From CAYQUC01 sp964514215 (GTDB lineage Bacteria > Pseudomonadota > Gammaproteobacteria > UBA6429 > Thiohalophilaceae), in assembly GCA_964514215.1 (NCBI GenBank), contig CAZEPW010000038.1, forward strand, positions 1 to 36,416: a stretch of 36,416 nucleotides of DNA, given 5' to 3'. Position 1 is the first letter of the stretch, and each line of letters begins with the position of its first letter. Made by a program: the position numbers and the translations under genes. Below, in pieces: positions 24,867 to 34,150 of this stretch. Under the pieces are notes generated by a model. It saw only the letters and a program-made list of their open reading frames with translations. It searched no databases and had not been told where the DNA came from.

Positions 24867-26039
24867 ATGATTCAATTTACGACACTTCCGCCATTATCGC
24901 TTTACATTCACTTTCCGTGGTGTGTTAAAAAATGTCCCTATTGTGATTTTAATTCACACCAACAAAAATCTGACTTTAACGAACAAGCCTATATTGACTG
25001 CCTATTAAAAGATGTTGAACTTGCACTACCAGCAATTTGGGGACGCTCAATTCATTCCGTTTTTATGGGTGGCGGCACGCCCAGTTTATTTTCACCAGAA
25101 TCAATGAATAGACTACTAGCACAACTACGTTCACTATTAGCAATTCATCCGCAAGTTGAAATAACCATGGAAGCAAACCCCGGAACATTTGATTTTGGCG
25201 AAAACACCGAAAAATTTCGAGAATTTAACCATGCCGGTATAAACCGTTTATCCATTGGCGTGCAAAGTTTTAATGATACTCAGCTAATGGCGCTCGGTCG
25301 AATTCACACTAATTCTCAAGCACTAACCGCAATCGAAACAGCACAACAAGCTGGTTTTAACAGCATCAATCTCGACCTGATGTATGGTCTGCCACAACAA
25401 TCAATAAAACAAGCACTAGCAGATATTCAAACCGCAGTGGATACCCAAGTCGAACATATTTCACATTATCAACTAACCATCGAACCCAATACTTTATTTT
25501 TTAATTCACCACCAACATTGCCCGATGACGATGATAGTTGGCAAATGCAAGAAAAGTGTCAAGCAATTTTAGCTAAACATAATTATTTGCATTATGAAAT
25601 TTCTGCTTACTCAACTAAAAAACAACAATGTAAACACAATTTAAATTATTGGAATTTTGGTGATTACTTAGGAATTGGTGCCGGAGCCCATAGCAAAATC
25701 AGTAACGCGCAGTTTCAAACCATAAACCGTGAATGGCGTGTTAAAAATCCTCGTGAATATATGGAAAAAGTCATGCTTGGCTCACACATTGGCGGCACTT
25801 CAACTTTATCGCGTCACGATATTGGGCTAGAATTTATAATGAATGCATTGCGCTTAACTGATGGTTTTGACATTGAAACGTTTAATCGCCACACCGGGTG
25901 TCAAATTAATTTAATAAACAAAGCATTAAATGAAGCCGAAAAAAATAACTGGATTACCCGAGACATCAAAAAAATCCAAACAACTGAAATTGGCAAACGT
26001 TATTTAAATGATGTAATGGCGCTTTTTGTCGTAGATTAA
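24867..26039 (+). CDS. hemW: Radical SAM heme chaperone HemW
   Basis: A HemN-like radical SAM protein that binds heme and delivers it to respiratory enzymes. The protein has 390 residues, the size of HemW. The iron-sulfur motif CVKKCPYC (Cys19, Cys23, Cys26) lies in YIHFPWCVKKCPYCDFNSH. Other family segments are GGGTPSLF, the SAM-binding EANPGTF, and INRLSIGVQSF. It lacks the N-terminal extension typical of true HemN coproporphyrinogen dehydrogenases. Many such genes were once named HemN. It begins 21 bases after the FHA gene; in pseudomonads hemW is near rdgB, so the protease and FHA genes look inserted between them. Confidence 0.93.
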   Translation: MIQFTTLPPLSLYIHFPWCVKKCPYCDFNSHQQKSDFNEQAYIDCLLKDVELALPAIWGRSIHSVFMGGGTPSLFSPESMNRLLAQLRSLLAIHPQVEITMEANPGTFDFGENTEKFREFNHAGINRLSIGVQSFNDTQLMALGRIHTNSQALTAIETAQQAGFNSINLDLMYGLPQQSIKQALADIQTAVDTQVEHISHYQLTIEPNTLFFNSPPTLPDDDDSWQMQEKCQAILAKHNYLHYEISAYSTKKQQCKHNLNYWNFGDYLGIGAGAHSKISNAQFQTINREWRVKNPREYMEKVMLGSHIGGTSTLSRHDIGLEFIMNALRLTDGFDIETFNRHTGCQINLINKALNEAEKNNWITRDIKKIQTTEIGKRYLNDVMALFVVD

Positions 26040-26062
26040 TAGTGATAACTTAGGTTAGAGTC

Positions 26063-26263
26063 ATGCTCGTTATTGCAACCGTTTTCTGCCCCTATTGTGG
26101 CGAAAATTTTGAAACTCAAGTAGATTGTTCTATTGATAGTTCAGTGGAACCACAACATTATATTGAAGATTGTTATGTTTGCTGCCAACCCATTATGTTT
26201 AATGTGAGAGCAGATAGTGATGGCAACTTACTAAACCTCACAACGGAACAAGAAAATGGCTAA
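26063..26263 (+). CDS. CPXCG-motif cysteine-rich zinc-ribbon-like protein
   Basis: A 66-residue protein with two Cys pairs: CPYCG at residues 9-13 and CYVCC near residue 37, matching the CPXCG-motif family of small gammaproteobacterial proteins. The Cys arrangement suggests metal binding, probably zinc. The sequence HYIEDCYVCCQPIMF is the family signature. The function of the family is unknown. Its stop overlaps the start of the cupin gene by 8 bases, so both are translated together. Confidence 0.88.
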   Translation: MLVIATVFCPYCGENFETQVDCSIDSSVEPQHYIEDCYVCCQPIMFNVRADSDGNLLNLTTEQENG

Positions 26264-26651
26264 TAAAAATAAAACGGCTAGAACACAATACGATGATATT
26301 AAAGCATTCGAGACCAAAGATAATTCTACAATACGTGAATTATTACACCCCAATAGCCACGCCATTACTAAAACCAGCTTAGCAGAGGCCATTGTCGCAA
26401 TAAATAGCCAAACACTATTACACCAACACCACCGCACTGAAGAAATGTATCACATCACTAAAGGCACAGGTTTGATGACCTTAGCGCAAGATAATTTTGA
26501 AGTTAACGTTGGTGATTCCATTTGTATTTTACCGGGCACGGCACACTGTATCAAAAATATCGGCACTCAAGCATTACACTTATTGTGCATTTGCAGCCCA
26601 GCCTATCAACATGACGATACTGAATTATTAAACAATAACGCGACTCTATAA
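26256..26651 (+). CDS. Small cupin-domain protein
   Basis: A 131-residue single-domain cupin. The first cupin motif appears as HQHHRTEEMYHITKGTG (near residues 51-67) with the His and Glu metal ligands, and the second as PGTAHCI. The fold could bind a metal and act as an enzyme or a sensor of a small molecule, but the sequence does not tell which. It starts inside the CPXCG gene (8-base overlap) and ends 67 bases before the ROK kinase gene. Confidence 0.85.
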   Translation: MANKNKTARTQYDDIKAFETKDNSTIRELLHPNSHAITKTSLAEAIVAINSQTLLHQHHRTEEMYHITKGTGLMTLAQDNFEVNVGDSICILPGTAHCIKNIGTQALHLLCICSPAYQHDDTELLNNNATL

Positions 26652-26718
26652 TTAACGACACTACAGATAAACACAATATATAAAATTAATTTAAAATAAA
26701 AATCAGGATAACAACACT

Positions 26719-27621
26719 ATGCGTATCGGAATTGATTTAGGCGGCACTAAAATTGAAGGTATTGCACTTGATAATAACGGTAAAGAATTATTTCGTAAAC
26801 GTGTTGCAACACCACAATATGATTATGATGCAACGGTGCTAGCCGTTGTAGAATTGGTTAATACTATTGAACAACATACCGCAGCCACTGGCTCAGTTGG
26901 AATGGGAATTCCCGGAGCCATTTCACCGGCCACGGGCTTCGTTAAAAATGCCAACTCCACTTGGTTAATTGGCCGTGCACTGCAAACGGATTTATCGGAT
27001 AAATTAAACCGCGAAATTCGCATTAGCAATGATGCTAATTGTTTTGTGATGTCGGAAGCAACCGACGGTGCCGCGGCCGGTGAACACTGCGTGTTTGGTG
27101 TTATTATCGGCACGGGCACCGGTGGTGGTATTGTTATTAATGGCAATATTCTCACCGGCATTAATGCCATTGGCGGTGAATGGGGACATAACCCACTACC
27201 GTGGCCAGACGATAATGAACGTCTTATTGCCGAGTGTTATTGTGGCAAGCAAGATTGCATCGAAACCTACTTATCGGGCACCGGTTTTGAACGCGACCAT
27301 CAACTTATTACCGGTCAATCACTATCGTCGCCAGATATTATTACCGCAGCCGAGCAAAATAACAAAGGCGCCCTTGCCAGCCTAGAGCGTTATGAACGAC
27401 GAATGGCTAAAGCATTAGCAAGTATTATTAATATAATTGATCCCGATGTCATTGTATTAGGTGGCGGTATGTCAAACGTTACGCGCCTATATACTAATGT
27501 GCCTAAACTTTGGCACGAGTATGTATTTTCTGATCAGGTCGCGACTAAACTAGTCGCTCCACAGTATGGTGATTCGAGCGGTGTTCGTGGGGCAGCTTGG
27601 CTTTGGCCGAAAACTGAATAG
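26719..27621 (+). CDS. mak: ROK-family sugar kinase, probably fructokinase
   Basis: A 300-residue ROK kinase. The ATP-binding DLGGTK is at 6-11, the catalytic Asp105 lies in ISNDANCF, and the zinc site is GGEWGHNPLPWP (His157) plus CYCGKQDC (Cys173, Cys175, Cys180) followed by IETYLSGTGF. The wording MRIGIDLGGTK...EWGHNPLPW is closest to E. coli Mak (manno/fructokinase), but N-acetylglucosamine and glucose kinases share most motifs, so the substrate is inferred. It is convergent with trmB. Confidence 0.83.
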   Translation: MRIGIDLGGTKIEGIALDNNGKELFRKRVATPQYDYDATVLAVVELVNTIEQHTAATGSVGMGIPGAISPATGFVKNANSTWLIGRALQTDLSDKLNREIRISNDANCFVMSEATDGAAAGEHCVFGVIIGTGTGGGIVINGNILTGINAIGGEWGHNPLPWPDDNERLIAECYCGKQDCIETYLSGTGFERDHQLITGQSLSSPDIITAAEQNNKGALASLERYERRMAKALASIINIIDPDVIVLGGGMSNVTRLYTNVPKLWHEYVFSDQVATKLVAPQYGDSSGVRGAAWLWPKTE

Positions 27622-27736
27622 CTTTAAAGTAACCTGAGCTTGAGATAAGCAATTATGTTGCTCAGAAATAAAATCAACGCAAAAATATAAAGCTGTTTTT
27701 GTGATTATTTCATACGGATAAATTGAATATAAAATA

Positions 27737-28441
27737 TTAATTGGTTTTTGTAAAAATTAAATCCCACACCCCATGACCAAGACGATGGCCGCGTTGTTCA
27801 AATTTTGTGATTGGCCGATAGTCCGGTCGCTCTGAATAATTATTCTTCCCGGCTTGGTTGTTAAAACCCTCAGCGACATTCATTTCTTTCATCATGTGCT
27901 GTGCATAATGCTGCCAGTCGGTGGCCATGTGAAAAAAACCACCAGACTGTAATTTTTTTCGTAATAATTGAATGAATGCAGGCTGCACTAAGCGTCGCTT
28001 GTGGTGCTTGCGTTTATGCCAAGGATCAGGGAAAAATAAAAAAGCACCCGATAATGATTCATCAGGAACCATATTTTTAAGCACGTCCATAACGTCATAA
28101 CAAACTATGCGTACATTTTTGTAATTATTTTTTTCAACTTGCAATAATAAACTACCGACACCCGGTCGATGCACTTCAACCCCAATATGATTATGTTCGG
28201 GATTTAACGCTGCCATGTGCACCACACTGGTGCCAGTGCCAAAACCAATATCAATAAAAGTATCGGCTGAACGCCCAAACTCGGCAACAAGATCTAACTG
28301 TTGCGGTTGATATTCTATTCCAAACTTGGGATATAACTCGTGCATCGCACGAGCCTGTGACGAAGTAAGCCGGCCTTCACGGCGCACATAACTTTTGATG
28401 CGCCGCAATATTCGACCGTCTTTATTTTTTTCTACTGTCAT
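27737..28441 (-). CDS. trmB: tRNA (guanine-N7)-methyltransferase TrmB
   Basis: Methylates G46 in the variable loop of tRNAs using SAM. The protein has 234 residues. The SAM-binding loop DIGFGTGTS is at about 64-72, and the catalytic/tRNA-binding motif FPDPWHKRKHHKRR follows in the middle. The end has ERPDYRPITKFEQRGHRLG, a family signature. It follows thiG by 55 bases on the same strand, in the thiS-thiG-trmB order known from pseudomonads. Confidence 0.96.
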   Translation of the reverse strand: MTVEKNKDGRILRRIKSYVRREGRLTSSQARAMHELYPKFGIEYQPQQLDLVAEFGRSADTFIDIGFGTGTSVVHMAALNPEHNHIGVEVHRPGVGSLLLQVEKNNYKNVRIVCYDVMDVLKNMVPDESLSGAFLFFPDPWHKRKHHKRRLVQPAFIQLLRKKLQSGGFFHMATDWQHYAQHMMKEMNVAEGFNNQAGKNNYSERPDYRPITKFEQRGHRLGHGVWDLIFTKTN

Positions 28442-28496
28442 TCCATTACACCGACAAAACTACAACAGCACCTAGAGAAAATAGTAATGGCGCAGC

Positions 28497-29318
28497 CTAA
28501 AAAAACGTTCCATCAATCGGTGATGATGCGCTGGCATATAATTTTCGTGGCATCCGGCCAGCAAGATAGGCTTCACGCCCTGCTTCAATGGCTTTTTTCA
28601 TTGCTGAAGCCATCAACACTGGATTTTGCGCCCCGGCAATGGCTGTGTTCATTAGCACCCCGTCACACCCTAGCTCCATTGCTTGCGCCGCATCGGATGC
28701 AGTGCCAACACCGGCATCAACCAAAATCGGAACCGTGGCGTTTTCGATAATTAATTTTATATTGTACGGGTTTCGGATACCCAAACCTGAACCAATCGGT
28801 GCCGCCAATGGCATAACGGCAACACAACCTATTTCTTCTAATTTTTTCGCCGTGATTGGATCATCGGTGGTATACACCATCACTTTAAAACCATCATCAA
28901 CCAACACTTGGGCGGCTTTTAAAGTTTCTGTGATATCCGGAAACAAGGTTTTTTGATCGCCCAACACTTCAAGTTTTACCAAATTGTGGCCATCTAATAA
29001 TTCCCGCGCTAAACGGCAAGTGCGAATCGCATCGTCGGCAGTATAACAACCCGCCGTGTTGGGTAAGATGGTATATTTATCCATTGGCACGACATCAAGT
29101 AAATTAGGCTCATTTGGATCCTGTCCAATGTTGGTTCGACGAATGGCCACGGTAATAATCTCTGCACCACTGGCCTCGGTTGCCAATTTTGTTTCTGTCA
29201 GATCTTTATATTTACCCGAGCCAACCAATAAACGTGAAGCATAAGAAACGCCATCAATGACCAGAGAATCATCATGGTTACTTGTTTTTGAGGTAATGTC
29301 AGTTGCTGCAGTATTCAT
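28497..29318 (-). CDS. thiG: Thiazole synthase ThiG
   Basis: Builds the thiazole ring of thiamine from deoxyxylulose phosphate, dehydroglycine and the sulfur carried on ThiS. The protein is 273 residues, with an N-terminal extension of about 15 residues before the conserved LVIDGVSYASRLLVGSGKY. The Schiff-base Lys115 lies in NLVKLEVLGD. Phosphate-binding segments PLAAPIGSGLGI and VDAGVGTASDAAQAMELGCDG are present. The thiS gene lies 69 bases upstream, using the ThiS start preferred here. Confidence 0.96.
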   Translation of the reverse strand: MNTAATDITSKTSNHDDSLVIDGVSYASRLLVGSGKYKDLTETKLATEASGAEIITVAIRRTNIGQDPNEPNLLDVVPMDKYTILPNTAGCYTADDAIRTCRLARELLDGHNLVKLEVLGDQKTLFPDITETLKAAQVLVDDGFKVMVYTTDDPITAKKLEEIGCVAVMPLAAPIGSGLGIRNPYNIKLIIENATVPILVDAGVGTASDAAQAMELGCDGVLMNTAIAGAQNPVLMASAMKKAIEAGREAYLAGRMPRKLYASASSPIDGTFF

Positions 29319-29387
29319 GTTGTTGCTTGATCCTATTTAAAAATATATAAAAATTTGATGTTATCAGATGTTGGTGAGTACCCACAT

Positions 29388-29588
29388 CTAACCACCGCCA
29401 ATGGCACGAACGATTTCAATTTTATCACCATCTGCAATAAAAGTTTGGTCGTAATTGCTACGCGGCACAATTTCCTGATTTAACTCAACTGCAACCCGCT
29501 TTCCAGCAAAACCCATGTCTGCTAATAATTGTTGGGTAGTATAATTTGAGTTAACACTTTTCGTTTCACCATTAACCGTAATATTCAT
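29388..29588 (-). CDS. thiS: Sulfur carrier protein ThiS
   Basis: A ubiquitin-fold sulfur carrier, thiocarboxylated at its C-terminal Gly to deliver sulfur for thiazole synthesis. With the start chosen here it has 66 residues, MNITVNGETK to the end RAIGGG. The frame is open nine codons further to 29615, but the ATG at 29588 has AGGA six bases before it and the family begins at this Met. thiG follows on the same strand. No TPP riboswitch is visible upstream. Confidence 0.93.
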   Translation of the reverse strand: MNITVNGETKSVNSNYTTQQLLADMGFAGKRVAVELNQEIVPRSNYDQTFIADGDKIEIVRAIGGG

Positions 29589-29796
29589 GTGGAATCCTGT
29601 ACTGTTTATATCCAATAATATTCGCGATATATTGTCGTTCTATCAGCTAAACCACTGAAATATATAAAATAAAAAACTAGCTGTTTAGTGAGATTAGCAT
29701 TATCATCCGACTTGTAACAAGGATGTTGCTGTACTAAACCCATTAAACAAGCTATTTATTTAACTTAAAAATAAGAAAAAAGGTGCAACCAATCAT

Positions 29797-31608
29797 ATGG
29801 ACAATACCATAGATTACATATCCGCTGATACTGCCCAAACCCTTGATGGCCTATTTAGAGCCAGAGTGCAACAAAGCCCTAACAAAACAGCCTATCGCCG
29901 TTATTTACGTGATGCAAAAATCTGGCAGGACTTAACATGGTCTGAAATGGCTGAAATTATTGCTCGGTGGCAACAATCAATCGAAACGCTAACTCTCAAG
30001 CCTGGTGACACAATTGCAATATTATTACGCAATTGCCCTGAATGGGTTGCAATAGAACATGCCGCATTAGGGTTAGGTCTGGTAGTTGTACCATTGTATG
30101 TTGATGATCGACCAGATAACGCCGCTTACATCTTGCAAAATGCTGGCATCAAAGCCTTATTTGTACAAGAAGTTTCTAAATGGCAACAAATTAAAGAAGC
30201 CGAACCCAATTGCGTTGCAAATTTAAAAGGCGTTATTATCATCGATGATAACCCCAGCTTTATCACCACCGACCCAGACGACAACATTATTTTTTATGCC
30301 AATAACTGGCTCTCAAATGAACCTTCAGAATTAAAACAGCGCCAAGGCAAACCAACGGATTTAGCAACCATCGTCTACACCTCGGGCACCACCGGAAAAC
30401 CAAAAGGCGTGATGCTAAGCCATCACAATATTCTATTTGATGCCGAAGCCGCGTTAAAAACATTTGATATACAACCAAACCAATTATTTTTATCGTTCTT
30501 ACCACTATCCCATATGTTTGAACGCACCGTGGGTTATTATATTCCAATGATGTGTGATGGCGTGGTGGCGTATTCTCGTTCGATTCAATCACTCGCTGAT
30601 GACATGGTCAACTTAAAGCCTAACGTGCTAGTCGCCGTGCCACGAATTTTTGAACGCATCTACGATAAAATATATCAAAACTTAAATAAACAATCGCCCG
30701 TTAAACGCATATTATTCAATCGAACCATTGCCATCGGTTGGCACCGATTTTTAATGCAACAAGGCAAAGCTAGTTGGCGCCCAAGCCAAAGCTTATGGCC
30801 AATGCTCGATAAACTCGTCGCCAAAAAACTAAGGCAACGACTCGGAGGCGAGCTAGTCTTAATCGCCAGTGGGGGTGCCGCCTTACCGCCGACCGTTGCG
30901 AAAGTATTTATCAGCATGGGACTGAATATCATCCAAGGTTATGGCATGACCGAAACCAGCCCGATTATTAGTGGCAATACTGCCGATAAAAACGATCCAA
31001 GCAGTGTCGGCATGCCGCTGCCCGGCATAGAAATTAGCACCGATGATAATAACCAACTGCTCGTTAAAAGCCCGGCCAACATGTTAGGTTATTGGAATAA
31101 CGAAACCGCCACCAATGAAATTTTAAATTCAGAAGGTTGGTTACAAACTGGCGATATCGTCAAAATTGAAAATGAACACATCTATATCACCGGTCGCAGC
31201 AAAGATATTTTGGTGTTATCAAACGGTGAAAAAGTTCCGCCATCCGACATGGAATCGGCTATCACCATTCACCCGTATTTTGAACAAGCGCTGATTATTG
31301 GCGAAGGCCGCTCTTATCTATCGGCACTGATTGTTTTAAACCCTGAAACCATTAAAGAGCTTGCTCACAAATTTACTATTGCTGAAAATACGACAGATGA
31401 ATTTCAATCACGTGCGGTGCAATCCGTATTGTTAAAACAAATTAGTTTGCAACTACGCGACTTTCCCGGTTATGCCAAAATTCGACGGCTCACCGTGCTA
31501 CTTGAACCGTGGACAATTGATAACGGCATGATGACCCCAACACTCAAAATAAAACGCGCGATAGTGCTTAAAAACTACGCCAAACAAGTAGAAGCGATGT
31601 ATCAATAA
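29797..31608 (+). CDS. Long-chain fatty-acid--CoA ligase (AMP-forming)
   Basis: A 603-residue adenylate-forming enzyme that activates fatty acids to acyl-CoA. The P-loop YTSGTTGKPKG is at 194-204, GYGMTETSP at 381-389, and the A8 region GWLQTGDIV with TGRSKDILVLSNGEKVPP near 460-490. It is closest in layout to the FadD15/long-chain type used by many bacteria, often called long-chain acyl-CoA synthetase, rather than FadD of E. coli. It probably starts its own transcript: it is divergent from thiS with a 208-base gap, and a strong terminator follows it. Confidence 0.88.
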   Translation: MDNTIDYISADTAQTLDGLFRARVQQSPNKTAYRRYLRDAKIWQDLTWSEMAEIIARWQQSIETLTLKPGDTIAILLRNCPEWVAIEHAALGLGLVVVPLYVDDRPDNAAYILQNAGIKALFVQEVSKWQQIKEAEPNCVANLKGVIIIDDNPSFITTDPDDNIIFYANNWLSNEPSELKQRQGKPTDLATIVYTSGTTGKPKGVMLSHHNILFDAEAALKTFDIQPNQLFLSFLPLSHMFERTVGYYIPMMCDGVVAYSRSIQSLADDMVNLKPNVLVAVPRIFERIYDKIYQNLNKQSPVKRILFNRTIAIGWHRFLMQQGKASWRPSQSLWPMLDKLVAKKLRQRLGGELVLIASGGAALPPTVAKVFISMGLNIIQGYGMTETSPIISGNTADKNDPSSVGMPLPGIEISTDDNNQLLVKSPANMLGYWNNETATNEILNSEGWLQTGDIVKIENEHIYITGRSKDILVLSNGEKVPPSDMESAITIHPYFEQALIIGEGRSYLSALIVLNPETIKELAHKFTIAENTTDEFQSRAVQSVLLKQISLQLRDFPGYAKIRRLTVLLEPWTIDNGMMTPTLKIKRAIVLKNYAKQVEAMYQ

Positions 31609-31615
31609 CATCATT

Positions 31616-31650
31616 GTATTTTGGGTGGAACGAGCCACCCATTTTAATAC
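31616..31650 (+). terminator. Rho-independent terminator after the acyl-CoA synthetase gene
   Basis: Eight bases after the stop codon a GC-rich stem TGGGTGG (31622-31628) / CCACCCA (31635-31641) encloses the loop AACGAG and is followed by TTTT. The outer arms GTATT and AATAC can extend the stem on both sides. This is the clearest terminator in the window. Confidence 0.78.
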
Positions 31651-31814
31651 AGCTCAACACTAAACGCGCCAATACACAACCACGTAAAATAAGTCTACAC
31701 GATACAAAGTTATTCATGTTAAATTCAGCTAGCTTGGCTACACTTACAAAGCCAAAGCCCAAGAATTGAGACACGATAACGGCTATTTTTTAAAACTCAA
31801 ACGTTAAAATAACC

Positions 31815-31848
31815 GTCATTCCGGTAATGGTTCTAACCCGGAATTCAG
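31815..31848. repeat. REP-like palindrome upstream of the AsmA-family gene
   Basis: GTCATTCCGG (31815-31824) and CCGGAATTCAG (31838-31848) contain a 7-bp inverted repeat ATTCCGG/CCGGAAT with a 13-base loop. The pattern, GTCATTCCGG on one side and CCGGAAT(C)CAG on the other, is like REP-type extragenic palindromes scattered through many proteobacterial genomes. An alternative ATG at 31827 lies inside its loop, which argues against that start. Only one copy is in this window. Confidence 0.4.
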
Positions 31849-31916
31849 AGTTAAAACCTCAAAATGATGGGCTTAACGAAACCCCGTTGACACTAACGTT
31901 AAAATCAGAAAAAACC

Positions 31917-34148
31917 ATGAAAAAAACCATTAAAATAATCAGTATCACCGTTGGCTTTATCCTAATACTACTCATTGCCGGGCCACTGGTTGTCGCAATG
32001 ATTTTTGATCCCAACGACTACAAACCCGAAATCACCAAACTGGTGCAAGAACAAACCGGCCGTCAATTAACAATAAACGGTGACTTAAACTACAGCGTTT
32101 TTCCGTGGCTAGGGCTAAGCCTTGGACAATTATCCTTGAGTAACAGCAGCGCTCCCGGTTTTTCCAAAAAACCCTTTGCTGAAATAAAATCAGCCGATGT
32201 GCGCATTAAGATAATGCCATTGTTTAGCAGCAAGATTGAAGTGGATAAAATTGTGCTAGCCGGACTTGCGCTGTCACTGGAAAAAAATAAACAAGGCATT
32301 AGCAACTGGGATGATTTAATCACCAAAACCGCGAGCAATAACAGCAATAAACCAAACGAAAAATCTCACCGCAAATCAAGCCCAGCAAAAACACCACCAA
32401 GCGACAAAACACCATTAATATTACCCGCCATTGCCGGCATTGAATTAATCGATGCCAACATCAATTGGCAAGACAAACAGCTTGGACAACAATACCAGTT
32501 AAACGATTTTAATTTCACCACAGGCATTATTGCAAACAATACCCCAAGCAACATTGATATTAATTTCTCATTTAAAGCCAAGCAACCCGATATTTCGGGC
32601 TCAACAAAATTATTAGCAACAGTAACATTTAATATTGAAAAACAAAAAATTGAATTAAGCAACATTAAATTGATTCAACAATTAAATCAAAAAATACAAA
32701 AGCCCGATAATATTGAACTGGTGCTAACGGCCGATTCAATTAAAGCCGATTTAACAGCAGAAACGGCCGCCATATCAACATTGCAAATTGCCAGCTTGGG
32801 CGTAAAATTAAACGTGTCACTCACCGCCAATAACATATTAAGCAAATTAAAAGCCAGCGGCACATTATCAAGCAATGACATTAATCCCAAAGCATTATTA
32901 AACAGCCTGCAAATCACCTTGCCTAAAATGGCTGACAGCCGCGCTTTAGAAAAAACCAAATTCGATATTCGTTTTTCGGCCACCCCGAATAGCATTAAAA
33001 TTTCGACACTAAAACTAACACTCGATGACAGCAACTTGAACGGTAAAATTGCGCTGACTAATTTTACTAAGCCTAAACTGCGCTACACCTTAAATTTAAA
33101 TGAAATCAACGTCGACCGTTATCTACCACCGCCAGTGCCACCAGTGGCCGCCGCTAATGCAAAAAAATCTGCTACAACATCACCCACATTGGCTAACCCC
33201 CAAGAACAACCCCTACCAATCCCCGTTGCATTATTACGCAGTTTGGATATTAAAGGCAGCTTTAGCTTGGGCAAGGCCATCGTTTCAAAATTAAAATCAA
33301 GTGATATTAAACTAAACGTCACCGCAAAAAATGGTGCTATTCGGCTAAACCCAATGTCGGCAAAAATGTATGGTGGCCAATATCAAGGGAATATATCACT
33401 CAATGTCCAGAAAAAAATTCCAGTGATAACCTTAAATGAAAAAATTACCGGAGTATCCTTTGCGCCATTAGTAAGTGATTTTATGGGCGAAGATTATATT
33501 TCAGGCAAAGGCAACGCTTCGGCGAAATTAACAACCAAAGGCTTAAAAATTTCAGCGCTAACCAAAAACCTAAATGGTACAGTTGCGTTTAATATTAAAA
33601 ATTCAAAAATAAAATACCTCAACCCTGTTTACCTTGCTAAAAAATCAGGCTACAAATTAATAAAAAAAGAATTTAAAGAAAAACAACGTTTTGATAACCC
33701 CGATGTTTTTAAAGTAATGAAAGGTTCGTTTCAAATTAAAAACGGCATCGCACATAATCGTGATTTTATAACCGAATCACGCGACGTTAATCTCGATGGC
33801 AAAGGTTATGTCGATTTGGTTAAACGCTATATTAACTATGATGCTCGTATTATATTCCAAAAAGATTTAAAAATTGGTAATGACTTTGTGGACAGACAAT
33901 TAAAACCACTAACCAAGCACCCTATTCCATTTCCAATCAGCGGACCATTTGATAACATTCAATATAACGAATGGGCAGTGCTAGCCGAATTAACCAAATT
34001 ACACGAACAAAAAGCCAAGCTAGCAGTAAAAAATAAAGTTGATGCCGAAAAAAAGAAACTCACTGAAAAAAAGAAAAAAGCAGAACAAGATTTAAAAAAA
34101 CGCTTAGAAAAAGATCTTAAAAAGAAATTAGGTAATTTATTTAAATAA
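31917..34148 (+). CDS. asmA: AsmA-family inner-membrane-anchored protein
   Basis: A 743-residue protein of the AsmA family, relatives of bridge-like lipid transport proteins linked to envelope lipid homeostasis. It has a basic start (MKKTIKI), one N-terminal membrane helix, then FDPNDYKPEITKLVQEQTGR and GDLNYSVFPWLGLSLG, the classic AsmA N-terminal signature. Proline/Ser/Lys-rich linkers interrupt a long beta-rich periplasmic region. The end (about 695-743) is a Lys/Glu-rich helical tail. The frame is open from 31827, but the REP-like palindrome covers that start and the first 30 codons look non-conserved, so 31917 is preferred. The SRPBCC gene follows after 2 bases; mutY is nearby, a common linkage. 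Confidence 0.88.
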   Translation: MKKTIKIISITVGFILILLIAGPLVVAMIFDPNDYKPEITKLVQEQTGRQLTINGDLNYSVFPWLGLSLGQLSLSNSSAPGFSKKPFAEIKSADVRIKIMPLFSSKIEVDKIVLAGLALSLEKNKQGISNWDDLITKTASNNSNKPNEKSHRKSSPAKTPPSDKTPLILPAIAGIELIDANINWQDKQLGQQYQLNDFNFTTGIIANNTPSNIDINFSFKAKQPDISGSTKLLATVTFNIEKQKIELSNIKLIQQLNQKIQKPDNIELVLTADSIKADLTAETAAISTLQIASLGVKLNVSLTANNILSKLKASGTLSSNDINPKALLNSLQITLPKMADSRALEKTKFDIRFSATPNSIKISTLKLTLDDSNLNGKIALTNFTKPKLRYTLNLNEINVDRYLPPPVPPVAAANAKKSATTSPTLANPQEQPLPIPVALLRSLDIKGSFSLGKAIVSKLKSSDIKLNVTAKNGAIRLNPMSAKMYGGQYQGNISLNVQKKIPVITLNEKITGVSFAPLVSDFMGEDYISGKGNASAKLTTKGLKISALTKNLNGTVAFNIKNSKIKYLNPVYLAKKSGYKLIKKEFKEKQRFDNPDVFKVMKGSFQIKNGIAHNRDFITESRDVNLDGKGYVDLVKRYINYDARIIFQKDLKIGNDFVDRQLKPLTKHPIPFPISGPFDNIQYNEWAVLAELTKLHEQKAKLAVKNKVDAEKKKLTEKKKKAEQDLKKRLEKDLKKKLGNLFK

Positions 34149-34150
34149 TA

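Larger units (their letters stand above)
31609..31916. other. Intergenic region between the acyl-CoA synthetase and AsmA genes
   Basis: About 308 bases. It contains the terminator and the REP-like palindrome listed separately and a weaker inverted repeat TTGGCT (31734-31739) / AGCCAA (31750-31755). I see no ORF longer than 17 codons and no convincing promoter for the AsmA-family gene. Confidence 0.5.

Noticed and set aside
24867..26039. HemN, oxygen-independent coproporphyrinogen dehydrogenase
   Set aside because: The 390-residue length and lack of the N-terminal extension indicate HemW, the heme chaperone, not HemN.
27634..27701. Terminators in the convergent gap between the ROK kinase and trmB
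   Set aside because: CTGAGC/GCTCAG has a 20-base loop and no T run, and CAAAAA/TTTTTG is all A/T apart from one pair. Neither meets a normal terminator pattern.
29589..29796. A TPP riboswitch upstream of thiS
   Set aside because: I looked for the conserved CTGAGA and ACCTGAT...GGATAATGCCAGCG core on the thiS strand. Only a vague GATAATGC resemblance is present, without the partner segment.
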